DNA from: Pholiota molesta
Lineage: Eukaryota; Basidiomycota; Agaricomycetes; Agaricales; Strophariaceae
DNA length: 64,000 bases
Direction: 5' to 3'
NCBI GenBank assembly: GCA_014925825.1
Contig: JACGCK010000079.1
Span: 124,001-188,000, forward strand
Shown here: piece by piece, positions 22,269 through 31,163 of the stretch
How the letters are laid out: each line of letters begins with the position of its first letter
Numbering within the stretch: the stretch's first letter is position 1
Translations under genes and position numbers: made by a program
The notes under the pieces: model-generated
Database searches by the model: none
Told to the model about the DNA's origin: nothing
Seen by the model: only the letters and a program-made list of their open reading frames with translations

Positions 22269-25200
22269 TCACTCATCATCGTCGTCGACGTCGCCTTCAT
22301 TTGCTAACGCATCGAGTTCTTCGTCAGGCAGATCCACTAACTTTGTAACAGGGACGGCGTGCAAGTCTCGCGGATAATAAGGAAAAATCCTAAATGCTGC
22401 GTAGCGTAGCTTCGAGAGCGACCCATCGAGATCAGCAAGGATATAAGAACCGCCTTTCGTTCTGCGCACAACGACCATTGGTCCCAGATAACGAGGCTTC
22501 GTTTTGCTTCCCAAATCTTTGTCGACAACAGAATTTCGCACGAGAACCAAGGAACCGGGCTTGAAGTCTATAGTCAGTTTCTGATTCAGAAATTCTTTCT
22601 CCTTGGCGGCTACAGCTGCCCAGCGCGCCGCTTGAACTCGCGCTCTGACAATTTCCAGCTCAAGCGGGCGTTTTTGTAACATTATAGCTCGTTGCGCAAT
22701 GAGCTCCGTAGTTGAAATTTTATTATTCGGGCGGGGAGCCAGGTACGTTGCTTCAGCAAGATCGAATGGCAAGAGGGGTTCGACGCCATGAGCAAGATAG
22801 AATGGGGAATATCCCGTGTATTTATGAATCGAAACGCGCTCTGCCCAGAATACCGAGGCAACCACATTAGGCCAGCGGGACTCATCCCCATCGGCAGCTT
22901 TAATGATGGACTCCCGGACATCAAAGTGGCGACGTTCAATAGGGCCCTGCGCTCGAGAATTATAGGGCGAGATGCGAATATAGTGGATGTGATACTTCTC
23001 CACAAGGTACTCCACCGCCTGAATGTACTGGGGGGCGTTATCGGTAACGATCTCCTCTACTGCACCCCAGCGGCAGAGAATGTCATTAAAAATAAACTTC
23101 CCAATCGTCGTTGCATTTTCTTTTCGCAGCATTGTCCACTCAGGGTATGCCGTCAGAGAACATCGAGCGTGAACAATGTAACGGTATCCAGAAACCTTCG
23201 GCATAAGCATCGTGTCGATGTACACCTTGCGAAACAAACCGCGTGGAGCGGGCACTGTGGGCGGTACGTGAAGCACACGCAGCTGTCGGACTTGACATTC
23301 GTGGCACGTCCGGATGTACCACTTGACATCCTGTTCCAGGAACGGCCACCAGAAACGCTGGAGGATATTCATCCTGACCGAGTAAACGCCTTTGTGTCCC
23401 AGATCGTCGTGGGCCTGTGCGATGAGTGCCAACCGCTTGGGTCGCTCTATGTACAGCTGATGCCGCCCAGAGGGGCTCTTTTTCCACAACTGTCCATCCT
23501 TCAGAAAGAAATCAGACACCTGCCGAACAAAACGTGTGAACGCCTGATCATCCATGTCGGTCGGTCGTATGAGATTGTCCAGGAAGTCACGAATTTTCTC
23601 CAGCAGCTTGTCCCGTACGTCCCCCTTCTCATGCCGAGGGAGCTCGAGCCCGTCCATCTTGCTGGCGAGCATCTGTCGATCCTCCGATCCGGCCTGAGTA
23701 AATATAGCACAGTCTTCGATATCTATTATTGGCGCCACGGTTCCTGAGCGTGGTTCTCCAATCAATTGATTGGTGACTTGTCGATTAAGTACTTCGATCG
23801 CGAAGCAGTTGGCATCATCAATCCATGAGTCTATGTCGTCACCATCCAAGTGATCGTCTTCTGAAGGGCGCCGACGCGAGAGTCCATCCGCCGCTGTGTG
23901 GTCTTTCCCGGGGACATGCCGAAGCGTGAAGTTGAATAGCAAAATTCCTGCCAACCAGCGGTTAGCTGCTGCATTTGGGACCATATCTGGGTTATTAATC
24001 ATCCCCTTAATGTATTGGGCATCCACCTCGACCACAAGGTTTCGAACGCCTAGAATATAAAGCCGTACATCCTTGAGTGCCCGAAATAGGCCGTACAACT
24101 CAATTTTTGCCTGAGAGTAGCGCTGCTCCCGCTCATTCCACGTAATGGAACCGAACCTAGACGGATATCTGCGACCATCGTCTCCCATTTGCGAGAGCAC
24201 ATATCCCACCGCCATCCACGAAGAGTCAACAGCCAGGATAACCTCGTTATCGGAGTCGTAGTCGATAGCACGTATCGCCGGACAATTTACTGCCAACATC
24301 TTCAATTTCTCCATTGCCAAGAGTTGCTCGTCACCAAACTCGAAAGCCACATTTTTCCGCGTCAAGTCAACCAGGGGTTTGGCGTGCTTAGCATAATCCT
24401 TGATGAACATTCGAATCGTCCCCAACGTTCCCAAGAAGCCACGAACATCGGTTATGTTTTCGCATACTGGCCAGTCGACAATCTTTTGCACACGCGACTC
24501 GAGAGGAACCCGTCCTTCGTACGTGCAGCGGTGTCCCACGATAACAGCCGTTTCCGAGCATAAGGTGGACTTTAAGCCAGAGAATGTCCCACCTGCATGC
24601 TTAATTCGCTGGATAACTCGGTTCACGTTATTAAGATGCTCCCATACAAAACGCCGTATTCCTCCATTTCCTGGGATTGTCTCGTACCCCCCATCTGGTA
24701 ATTCATAACGAGTAGCCGGTCCTTTGACTGGAATATCATCAACGAATGGGATAGTCACATGTGGTATCTCATCTTGCAGCAGAAATGTCGTATCGCCATG
24801 CTGTATTTGCATGGAATTCGTATACCCCATTGGAATAGACGTCAACCGGAACGTTCCAAGAGGCGTCTGAAAGGTCGTTAAATCCCTTGATTTTACCGCA
24901 AGCTCGCGTTGATCAAAACCGACAAACAAATCGAACATCCCATAACAGCCACGTCCTCCAAACGATTCAACGTATGGCTCAACATGTGGCGGAAGCCCAC
25001 TGTCCTTGATCGTAACCTGGTTGAGTGGTTGCAAATCGTGAACAATGCGAATCGATTTGCCGTCCTTCTTAGTCACAGCAAACCATCGCGAACGGTATGA
25101 TGAATTCGATGGTTCATACACGCCCGACGCTATCTTCGCCTTGATTACATCGACAACCTGATCAAAAACTCCCTGTGGTATTGGTATGTTCCGCAATACC

Positions 25201-27863
25201 CATGGCACATGTTCGACGGTTGGAATCACAACCGGTTCGAAATAATCTGCAGAGAATTTCCCTTTCTCTGTCTCGTCCCATGCAAAGCCCTCTTCCTGGA
25301 CTTTGATCACATAGTGGACCAGCTTTTCTTCCTCTGGCCAGAGGAATCCGTCTTCGTTCACTTTCATGGCTTCTTTTCGTTCAACTGTGTATCGACGCCC
25401 CGGCGTAAACTCTGGTGGGTGTTCTGGTAACTCCGGAAGATTTGCTAGTGGGTCCGATGGAAATTTCCGTACAATACGGAAGTCTTCTGGCAGCGTTGTA
25501 GCTACTGGCTTAACACGGTTCGCCACCTTCTTATAAACATATTGGTCTGCCGGAATCTCGGATACCTGAATCGTTTGTTCCCCTGCCTTCTCTCCATCGA
25601 TTATTTCGATGTTGAAGACATGCTGAATATTCTCTATTGGTCCATGCATAAATTGCACTAGCGCTGGATTTAGTTCAGCTTCGTCGTGGTTCGAAACTTC
25701 GTCACTCGCATCCCATGTGGACTCGTCATCATCGACTGAATATTCTGAGTCACTATCTGGGATGTCCACCAAGTCTGGAATTTCGTCTTCTTGAATTTCG
25801 TCGTCGACAACTTCTTCAGTTGCACATACAATGCCTACGTCCACCAAGTTAATATGTCGTCCTCTCCGATCAGCTTCTCTTCGCTCCTTTGTTGGAATCG
25901 AAATGATCGCTCCGGTATTTGGATCCGTTAACGTGAGCCTTGATGATCCGTCGAACGAATGTTTTACTGTCGCTTCGGTCAAGGAATAGAACGGGAGTCC
26001 AAGTAATAATTCGTAGGGCGCATCGTCCACAACTTGAACTTGAACATAGAATTTGTATCCTCCAATCGTAATCGGCAGATTGTGCAATAACCCCATAGTA
26101 TCGTTGCTTGTTAAGTTGGCGGATTGCATTCGCATAAGATGATCTGCCCTGACTGGGATGCCTAACTGTTCCCACTTGTCTCGTCGAAGCGCCAGGATCA
26201 TCGATCCATTGTCTATTAAAGCCTCCACTGAAACACCGCCTTCAAGCTCGACATCAATCGCTCGAAGCTGTTCCATGTGTTTTGCTACGACAAGGTTTTC
26301 AGGCGTATGTGGTAAGGAACATCCGTCCGAGTGTAAATGCTTCGGATACTGTGAGCTCCGCGTTTCCGCGACATGGTTGACGTTAATCGTGTTACTATTC
26401 GCCCCGGGTCCTACGCGCTTAGTTGATATCAGGTCCCTGGTGTACTTCCTGATCTCGGGTGATATAGCCAACAGTTCATGCATCGTGAGCGTCATTGAAC
26501 TATTCAGTCCTCTTCGGGCGACTGCTTCGATAATCTTTGGATCTTCGATTGCCGAAACGTATTTGTATTGAGAACCATTTTGGCCTGGTGTGGTGCCTTG
26601 TTTTTCATTCGATGTGTGCGTTCTAGTTGTGGGCGCTTGTTTTGCCGCTTCTTGCTTAGCCGCCCCGATTTCCGCTTCCTTGCTCGACATACTTCGAGTC
26701 GTGGGTCCCGTCGACTTTCCGTTGCCTTGAGCCCCAGATTTCTTCCGTACCTCCTCGGCTTTCTTCATTGCTGTAGCTGCAAGAGCCTCGTACATTTCTA
26801 TATCCTCCATTTCGCGTTTTGTGGCGTACGTCACCCCCGTATCAATATATTTTTCGTCAACTTCTTCAATCTTCGATGTTTCGATCGTATGAACCTCTAC
26901 GACGTTGGTGGAAACCGTTCCCACAGTTGGATTCATCTTGCGCCAGTTATCTATTCTTTCCTTAATATCACGTCCCGGTGCTAGCCGCGGAGTCACTTTA
27001 GTTCCATCCGCCACGACAATTTGATTATCTTGATCCCGTTTACACCATCCTTTCGAGATATAGTCGACCAATTTTAAACAGTCCCGAATAAAATGTTCTC
27101 GGTCTGAACAAAATGCGCATAGCATCTCGCGCAATTGCCTTGCTCGATAACCTCCATTGTCCGGCGAGAGATTTAATTTCTTTATAATTGTGGAGACTAT
27201 AGTCTCTGCCCATTGACTGTCGTGTGACCCTGACCCTAAGTTCGACATGTCGAAGACTTCCTTTTTAATTGTGGCGTCCTGAGCCTTCGTATCCGATGTC
27301 GATATTTGTCGAGGAACGATCATTACTGCTGCCGCATAGATTTCCGCAAGCGACCACGGATCGTCTGGGTGATGATCTGGATTTTTAATCCTCAGTTGTT
27401 CTCGAACGTGGCGTCTGAAGTCGACGTGAAGTCCTTGCATGAACAGTGTCGCTATTTCTCGTTCCGACAGGCGATCTTTCTTTTTAAGAAACATAGAGAT
27501 TCTTAAGAAGGATCGGTAATATTCTCCGAAGTGATTTTGGTTCTTGACAGGTACCGCGGCGTTGTCTTCAACTAAAACTTGAAGGTCGTTAACAGAGTAC
27601 TTTCGGTCACCATCCGCTCCCGGATATAATTCTATAACAGCGCTTTTGAAAGCATTCCAAGTGTCTTTTCGTCCTTCGGTTTGTTGTTCCCATAACTCGC
27701 TATCGTTGGGATCGGCATACATAAGAGTCCATTCGATTATTTGTTTCTCCGACAGGGAGCATGCTTCTCCGAGTCTATGTACTTCGTTTAGGTAACGCGT
27801 CAACGAAGCCGCCTGCCCGTCAAATTTCGGGGCCGAGGAATGGTTCCTCGCTGGCATCGACAT
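22269..27863 (-). CDS. Ty3/gypsy Gag-Pol polyprotein
   Basis: One frame of 1864 aa, no internal stop. Gag is about residues 1-330 with a CCHC knuckle CAFCSDREHFIRDC (249-262). The protease active site near residue 551 reads LIDNGS instead of the usual D-S/T-G. The RT core around 900-1100 includes WFAVTKKDGKSIRIVHDLQPLN, the Asp motif MFDLFVGFDQ and the catalytic FVDDI (about 1040). RNase H starts near 1210 (LAVDSSW). The integrase HHCC finger is at about 1487-1515 (AHDDLGHKG .. CHEC), and the D,D,E residues lie in VYIDTML, VTDNAPQY and IERRHFD. A GPY/F-like module (YLGPMVVVRR..YILADLDG) is near 1795. There is no frameshift between gag and pol, so Gag excess must come from processing or another route. 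Confidence 0.93.
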   Translation of the reverse strand: MSMPARNHSSAPKFDGQAASLTRYLNEVHRLGEACSLSEKQIIEWTLMYADPNDSELWEQQTEGRKDTWNAFKSAVIELYPGADGDRKYSVNDLQVLVEDNAAVPVKNQNHFGEYYRSFLRISMFLKKKDRLSEREIATLFMQGLHVDFRRHVREQLRIKNPDHHPDDPWSLAEIYAAAVMIVPRQISTSDTKAQDATIKKEVFDMSNLGSGSHDSQWAETIVSTIIKKLNLSPDNGGYRARQLREMLCAFCSDREHFIRDCLKLVDYISKGWCKRDQDNQIVVADGTKVTPRLAPGRDIKERIDNWRKMNPTVGTVSTNVVEVHTIETSKIEEVDEKYIDTGVTYATKREMEDIEMYEALAATAMKKAEEVRKKSGAQGNGKSTGPTTRSMSSKEAEIGAAKQEAAKQAPTTRTHTSNEKQGTTPGQNGSQYKYVSAIEDPKIIEAVARRGLNSSMTLTMHELLAISPEIRKYTRDLISTKRVGPGANSNTINVNHVAETRSSQYPKHLHSDGCSLPHTPENLVVAKHMEQLRAIDVELEGGVSVEALIDNGSMILALRRDKWEQLGIPVRADHLMRMQSANLTSNDTMGLLHNLPITIGGYKFYVQVQVVDDAPYELLLGLPFYSLTEATVKHSFDGSSRLTLTDPNTGAIISIPTKERREADRRGRHINLVDVGIVCATEEVVDDEIQEDEIPDLVDIPDSDSEYSVDDDESTWDASDEVSNHDEAELNPALVQFMHGPIENIQHVFNIEIIDGEKAGEQTIQVSEIPADQYVYKKVANRVKPVATTLPEDFRIVRKFPSDPLANLPELPEHPPEFTPGRRYTVERKEAMKVNEDGFLWPEEEKLVHYVIKVQEEGFAWDETEKGKFSADYFEPVVIPTVEHVPWVLRNIPIPQGVFDQVVDVIKAKIASGVYEPSNSSYRSRWFAVTKKDGKSIRIVHDLQPLNQVTIKDSGLPPHVEPYVESFGGRGCYGMFDLFVGFDQRELAVKSRDLTTFQTPLGTFRLTSIPMGYTNSMQIQHGDTTFLLQDEIPHVTIPFVDDIPVKGPATRYELPDGGYETIPGNGGIRRFVWEHLNNVNRVIQRIKHAGGTFSGLKSTLCSETAVIVGHRCTYEGRVPLESRVQKIVDWPVCENITDVRGFLGTLGTIRMFIKDYAKHAKPLVDLTRKNVAFEFGDEQLLAMEKLKMLAVNCPAIRAIDYDSDNEVILAVDSSWMAVGYVLSQMGDDGRRYPSRFGSITWNEREQRYSQAKIELYGLFRALKDVRLYILGVRNLVVEVDAQYIKGMINNPDMVPNAAANRWLAGILLFNFTLRHVPGKDHTAADGLSRRRPSEDDHLDGDDIDSWIDDANCFAIEVLNRQVTNQLIGEPRSGTVAPIIDIEDCAIFTQAGSEDRQMLASKMDGLELPRHEKGDVRDKLLEKIRDFLDNLIRPTDMDDQAFTRFVRQVSDFFLKDGQLWKKSPSGRHQLYIERPKRLALIAQAHDDLGHKGVYSVRMNILQRFWWPFLEQDVKWYIRTCHECQVRQLRVLHVPPTVPAPRGLFRKVYIDTMLMPKVSGYRYIVHARCSLTAYPEWTMLRKENATTIGKFIFNDILCRWGAVEEIVTDNAPQYIQAVEYLVEKYHIHYIRISPYNSRAQGPIERRHFDVRESIIKAADGDESRWPNVVASVFWAERVSIHKYTGYSPFYLAHGVEPLLPFDLAEATYLAPRPNNKISTTELIAQRAIMLQKRPLELEIVRARVQAARWAAVAAKEKEFLNQKLTIDFKPGSLVLVRNSVVDKDLGSKTKPRYLGPMVVVRRTKGGSYILADLDGSLSKLRYAAFRIFPYYPRDLHAVPVTKLVDLPDEELDALANEGDVDDDDE

Positions 27864-28250
27864 TTTTGGTGCTAGTGCTGGCGGTAACGGATCTATTTTG
27901 GTTATGAGGGCTGGTAAGCGTGGTCTCTTGGTTGCTAATTCTGCGAAATTAATTGCTCTTGATGGTTTCGACCAGTCGACTGGTACTAATCTAGGCGGCG
28001 TCGGCGAACCTTCTGTCGAGGAATCCGTTAGGTCTGAAGGCGAAGCGTTGTTATGTGGCGAATCCGTGACTATTGAGCGTTCGTTTGGTGTGTAGAAATG
28101 TTCGAAAATACTTGAATCACTGTTTGGTTCGTGCAGCGTTGAACAAAATCGAAGTTACGAGAACTGTACGAGAGCTTTTCTGAAAAGCTGGGTGGGAAGT
28201 ATTTCCCTTTTGTTTTGAGGTGTGCTTGAACACTGAGGACCTAGAACCCC

Positions 28251-28266
28251 CTCGCGGTGGGCTCCA
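28251..28266 (-). promoter_or_regulatory. probable primer-binding site
   Basis: Two bases after the 5' LTR in element orientation the sequence reads TGGAGCCCACCGCGAG, which starts with the TGG expected for pairing with a tRNA 3' CCA end. The tRNA is not identified. Confidence 0.5.
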
Positions 28267-28268
28267 GT

Positions 28269-28859
28269 TGAAGAAAGATCCTTTGTTACGGATCAGGGAA
28301 ATAAAATTGAGGGTAGCTGCGAAGCAAGAAGTGACTTCGTCAACTTAGACTAGGCCCGGAGTGTTAAGTATAATAGAGATAAATTTTATTCGTTCGAAAG
28401 ATGTGCGAGACGAGCGAGCTGAGGCGAGACGAAGTGCTAGTGAGATTTTTGGGGTGGAAATTCACTGGGTATTTTCGTAGCTACTACAGCGGCTTAAATA
28501 CCAAAAAAAAAAAGTAAAATTTTTAAAGGATCAATTCGGATTCATGGAACCTCGTAGAACTCTCTATCTGAGGTACCATGTGGTAGAGAAATTCATGGAA
28601 AGAAAAAGAAATAACGGATGCACTGGAAAAACAGTTCGGAGGCATAAAAAATGGAGAATTTGAAATACATATTACTTTTTGAGGAAATTCCGCGGGCGCT
28701 TGATCTCGTCGGCGTCCTAAAAATAGAACCCGTTCATCCTCGTCGATACGTCGTTGTCGTTCCGTCCTTCTGTGCGTAATCTTTGCGCGAGGTTTGCGCG
28801 ATGCTCGCGTTAGCTCATGGTATCGATGATCCGAGCCCGGACGGAGTGGCAGCTCCACA
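28269..28859 (-). repeat. 5' LTR (591 bp)
   Basis: Partner of 20776-21366; drives Gag-Pol on the minus strand. The untranslated leader runs from 28268 to 27864. Confidence 0.93.
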
Positions 28860-28863
28860 CTAA
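28860..28863. repeat. gypsy target duplication CTAA, right
   Basis: Copy of 20772-20775. Confidence 0.7.
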
Positions 28864-29069
28864 TATATTCAAACCACAGTCTGGTAGCTTTCCCCAAGAG
28901 GGTTTTGACGCACCCAGTACTGATGACTTTTACTCTCTCTATTTTCACCGACTCTCATTGAATCACTTTATCTTGTAATCACCTCTTCGTACATTCTACA
29001 TACCCGAACGGTCTATCGTGGTCAGTGCTTACCAACCTTAGTCTCTTGTAGACGTAGATAGATGTCACA

Positions 29070-29079
29070 TTGTAACAAC
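29070..29079. repeat. candidate target duplication TTGTAACAAC (left)
   Basis: Exact copy at 31154-31163 at the other end of the hairpin-rich element. Confidence 0.65.
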
Positions 29080-29110
29080 AAGCTTTATGCCCGCCGCTAC
29101 GCGTCGGAGG

Positions 29111-29240
29111 TTCGCGCTTCGCGCTCACCTCCTGCTTCGCTCTGGGCAACAGCTTGCCGGGGCTGCGCCCCTGGACCCCCTTTGAGTCGGCGCCTTGCGC
29201 CTCCGTACCTAGCCCTTAAAGAATAGAATATGCTTAGAAT
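29111..29240. repeat. GC-palindrome head, unit 1
   Basis: Matches 30020-30150. Contains GGAGG..CCTCC, GGGGCTGCGCCCC and GGCGCCTTGCGCC palindromes. The second unit has the perfect stem GGAGGTGAGCGC/GCGCTCACCTCC around a GAA loop, and the first has a mutated form. Confidence 0.75.
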
Positions 29241-29465
29241 TGCTTCTATGATTTTACGGTTGAATCATTGTTGAATCAGGTGCAAAAAAGTTGGAAATGG
29301 TAGGAATTGAGCCAAAAGAAATTGAGCAGAGTAAACTGGGTCAAGATCTCAATAGAAACATATTTCCAGCTCTATACTGGCCCAAAGTAAAAAGAAAAGA
29401 GAAGCAAATTTTTAAAGGCATATTGATGGTGCTTTGACTTAATCTATATATTTAAAAAAATATGT

Positions 29466-29488
29466 GGGCCAGAGCTGCGCCCTGGCCC
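29466..29488. repeat. GGGCCAG/CTGGCCC short hairpin, unit 1 first copy
   Basis: 7-bp perfect stem with a 9-nt loop. Related copies lie at 29603-29624, 30354-30375 and 30513-30535. Confidence 0.75.
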
Positions 29489-29602
29489 ATTCTTCTAAGA
29501 ATAATACTGAAGTGTGAAAACATGACAACTCTCCTACTAATTTACTAATTTACCCAATTAAAACTTCCCATTACTTATATTTATTTTACTTCTGAGAGAT
29601 TT

Positions 29603-29624
29603 GGGCCAAAGCTTGCCCTGGCCC
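29603..29624. repeat. GGGCCA/TGGCCC short hairpin, unit 1 second copy
   Basis: 6-bp stem, 10-nt loop, about 140 bp from the previous hairpin. Confidence 0.7.
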
Positions 29625-30353
29625 TCTTCATAAACTTTCCATGTCTACTAATTTATGTACCCTTTTGAGAAGACTCTGAAGTACCTCAAGTCAAACAATG
29701 TTATCCAATGCTATATTTGACAATGTTCCTGCAATTTCCAGCTTAGATTCAGCTTAGACTGGGGTATTATAATGGATGATTTTAATTCAAGCTAACAGTA
29801 TATAAAACACACAGGCCGGACTCAGAGGATGTGTAAGAAAGATGTTGGGAAGACGTGCAGATTTAGCGCAGATCGAACGCGAACATTGTGCGAAGACGCG
29901 GCCATGGTGAGACGCGCGCGCCGGTGCACAGCCACTATTACGTAACTATTACGTAACTAAGAGCCCCACCCTCTGTTCATATCTTTGACAAGCTTTATGC
30001 CCGCCGCTACGCGTCGGAGGTGAGCGCGAAGCGCTCACCTCCTGCTTTGCTCTGGGCAACAGCTTGCCGGGGCTGCGCCCCTGGACCCCCTTTGAGTTGG
30101 CGCCTTGCGCCTCCGTACATAGCCCTTCAAAATAGAATTTGCTTAAAATTGCTTCTATGGTTTTACAGTTGAATCAGGTGCCAAAAAAAGGTTGGAATTG
30201 AGTCCAAAAATTGTGCAGACTAAACCAATTCAAGGTCTCAAAAGAATTACATTTCCAGCTCTGTACTGGCCAAAAATAAAAATAAAGAGAAGCAAGTTTT
30301 AAGAGGCATATTGATGGTGCGTTGACTTGTTCTCTATATTTTTAAAAATATGT

Positions 30354-30375
30354 GGGCCAGAGTAAACCCTGGCCC
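30354..30375. repeat. GGGCCAG/CTGGCCC short hairpin, unit 2 first copy
   Basis: Same position in unit 2 as 29466-29488. The stem is conserved while the loop differs (AGTAAACC). Confidence 0.75.
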
Positions 30376-30512
30376 TCTTTATAGACTACCCATATCTACT
30401 AATTTATATACCCTGTTGAGAAGACTTTAAAGTATCTCAGATCAATCAATGTTTTATCCACTATTTTACCCAATTCAAAACCTCCCATCATATTTTGCTT
30501 TTGAGAATTTTT

Positions 30513-30535
30513 GGGCCAGAGCTTCACCCTGGCCC
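30513..30535. repeat. GGGCCAG/CTGGCCC short hairpin, unit 2 second copy
   Basis: Same position in unit 2 as 29603-29624, with a full 7-bp stem. Confidence 0.75.
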
Positions 30536-30628
30536 TTTTCCAAAGATTAGAACTATTCAGTAAATACTATACCTTTGATCCCACTATTTCAACTGAGCAT
30601 ACTTCTTCGAAAAAAGCTAATCCTTTAT

Positions 30629-30912
30629 GATGTACTACCTTTTAAAACTCAGTAGTTTTTCAAAATTTGAGTAGCTGGAATTGAGCTATAATGAGGAAAA
30701 AATTGTCAAGAGAGAACATTTAAACACTGTAAAAGCGAAGTAAATCTATTTACATGTTAAGTTTTGCTAAGATGTACTACCTTATAATACTCAGTGGTTT
30801 TTCAAAATTTGCGTAGCTGGAATTGAGCTATAACATAAGAAGAAAATAGTAAAGAGAGAACATTTAAACACTGTAAAAGTGAAGTAAATCTATTTACATG
30901 TTAAGTTTTCGC
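30629..30912. repeat. 142-bp tandem duplication inside unit 2
   Basis: Two copies starting GATGTACTACCTT at 30629 and 30771, both running through AGCTGGAATTGAGCTATAA and AACATTTAAACACTGTAAAA to CATGTTAAGTTTT. Unit 1 lacks this part, which accounts for unit 2 being longer. Confidence 0.85.
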
Positions 30913-31153
30913 TAATAAAACCCCTCAATCAGTGGTAGTAATAAGAATTCTCAAGAAATAGATTTTTTAGGAGAGAAACAGCGAGAATTGAGCGAGAATG
31001 CGGTCCAATGGATGTGCAGACAGGGGAAGCGAGCCCGCGGAAAGGGAAAGAGCGAGGAAAGTGTACAGCCACTATTACGTAAAATTATTACTTAAGCAAA
31101 AGACCGTTCTCTCTTAATATCTTTGATTGATGATTGATGATTCATATCTTTGA

Positions 31154-31163
31154 TTGTAACAAC
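31154..31163. repeat. candidate target duplication TTGTAACAAC (right)
   Basis: Partner of 29070-29079. Confidence 0.65.

Larger units (their letters stand above)
20776..28859 (-). mobile_element. full-length Ty3/gypsy LTR retrotransposon (8.08 kb)
   Basis: Two 591-bp LTRs in direct orientation, TG..CA ends and a 4-5 bp target duplication. It is transcribed on the minus strand, so the 5' LTR is the right one. There is one intact 1864-codon Gag-Pol. The LTRs look identical by eye over their whole length, which implies a very recent insertion. Domain order PR-RT-RH-IN places it in Ty3/gypsy. No chromodomain is seen after integrase. An extra ORF on the opposite strand lies between pol and the 3' LTR. 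Confidence 0.95.
29080..31153. mobile_element. two-unit hairpin-rich element with 10-bp flanking direct repeat
   Basis: The block is flanked by TTGTAACAAC at 29070-29079 and 31154-31163. Inside are two diverged head-to-tail units starting AAGCTTTATGCCCGCCGC (29080 and 29990), each ending near TATCTTTGA. Each unit has a GC-rich head of about 140 bp full of palindromes, then an AT-rich body with short GGGCCAG..CTGGCCC hairpins, then a shared end with CAGCCACTATTACGTAA. The far end has a TTGATGATTGATGATT run, like the simple-repeat tail of a SINE or LINE. There is no ORF of note, so it is non-autonomous. The class is uncertain: dimeric SINE-like or another non-autonomous element. Confidence 0.65.

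Noticed and set aside
29111..30150. CRISPR-like or tRNA-like structure in the palindromic heads
   Set aside because: Only two copies, no regular spacers, and no A/B box or cloverleaf could be drawn.
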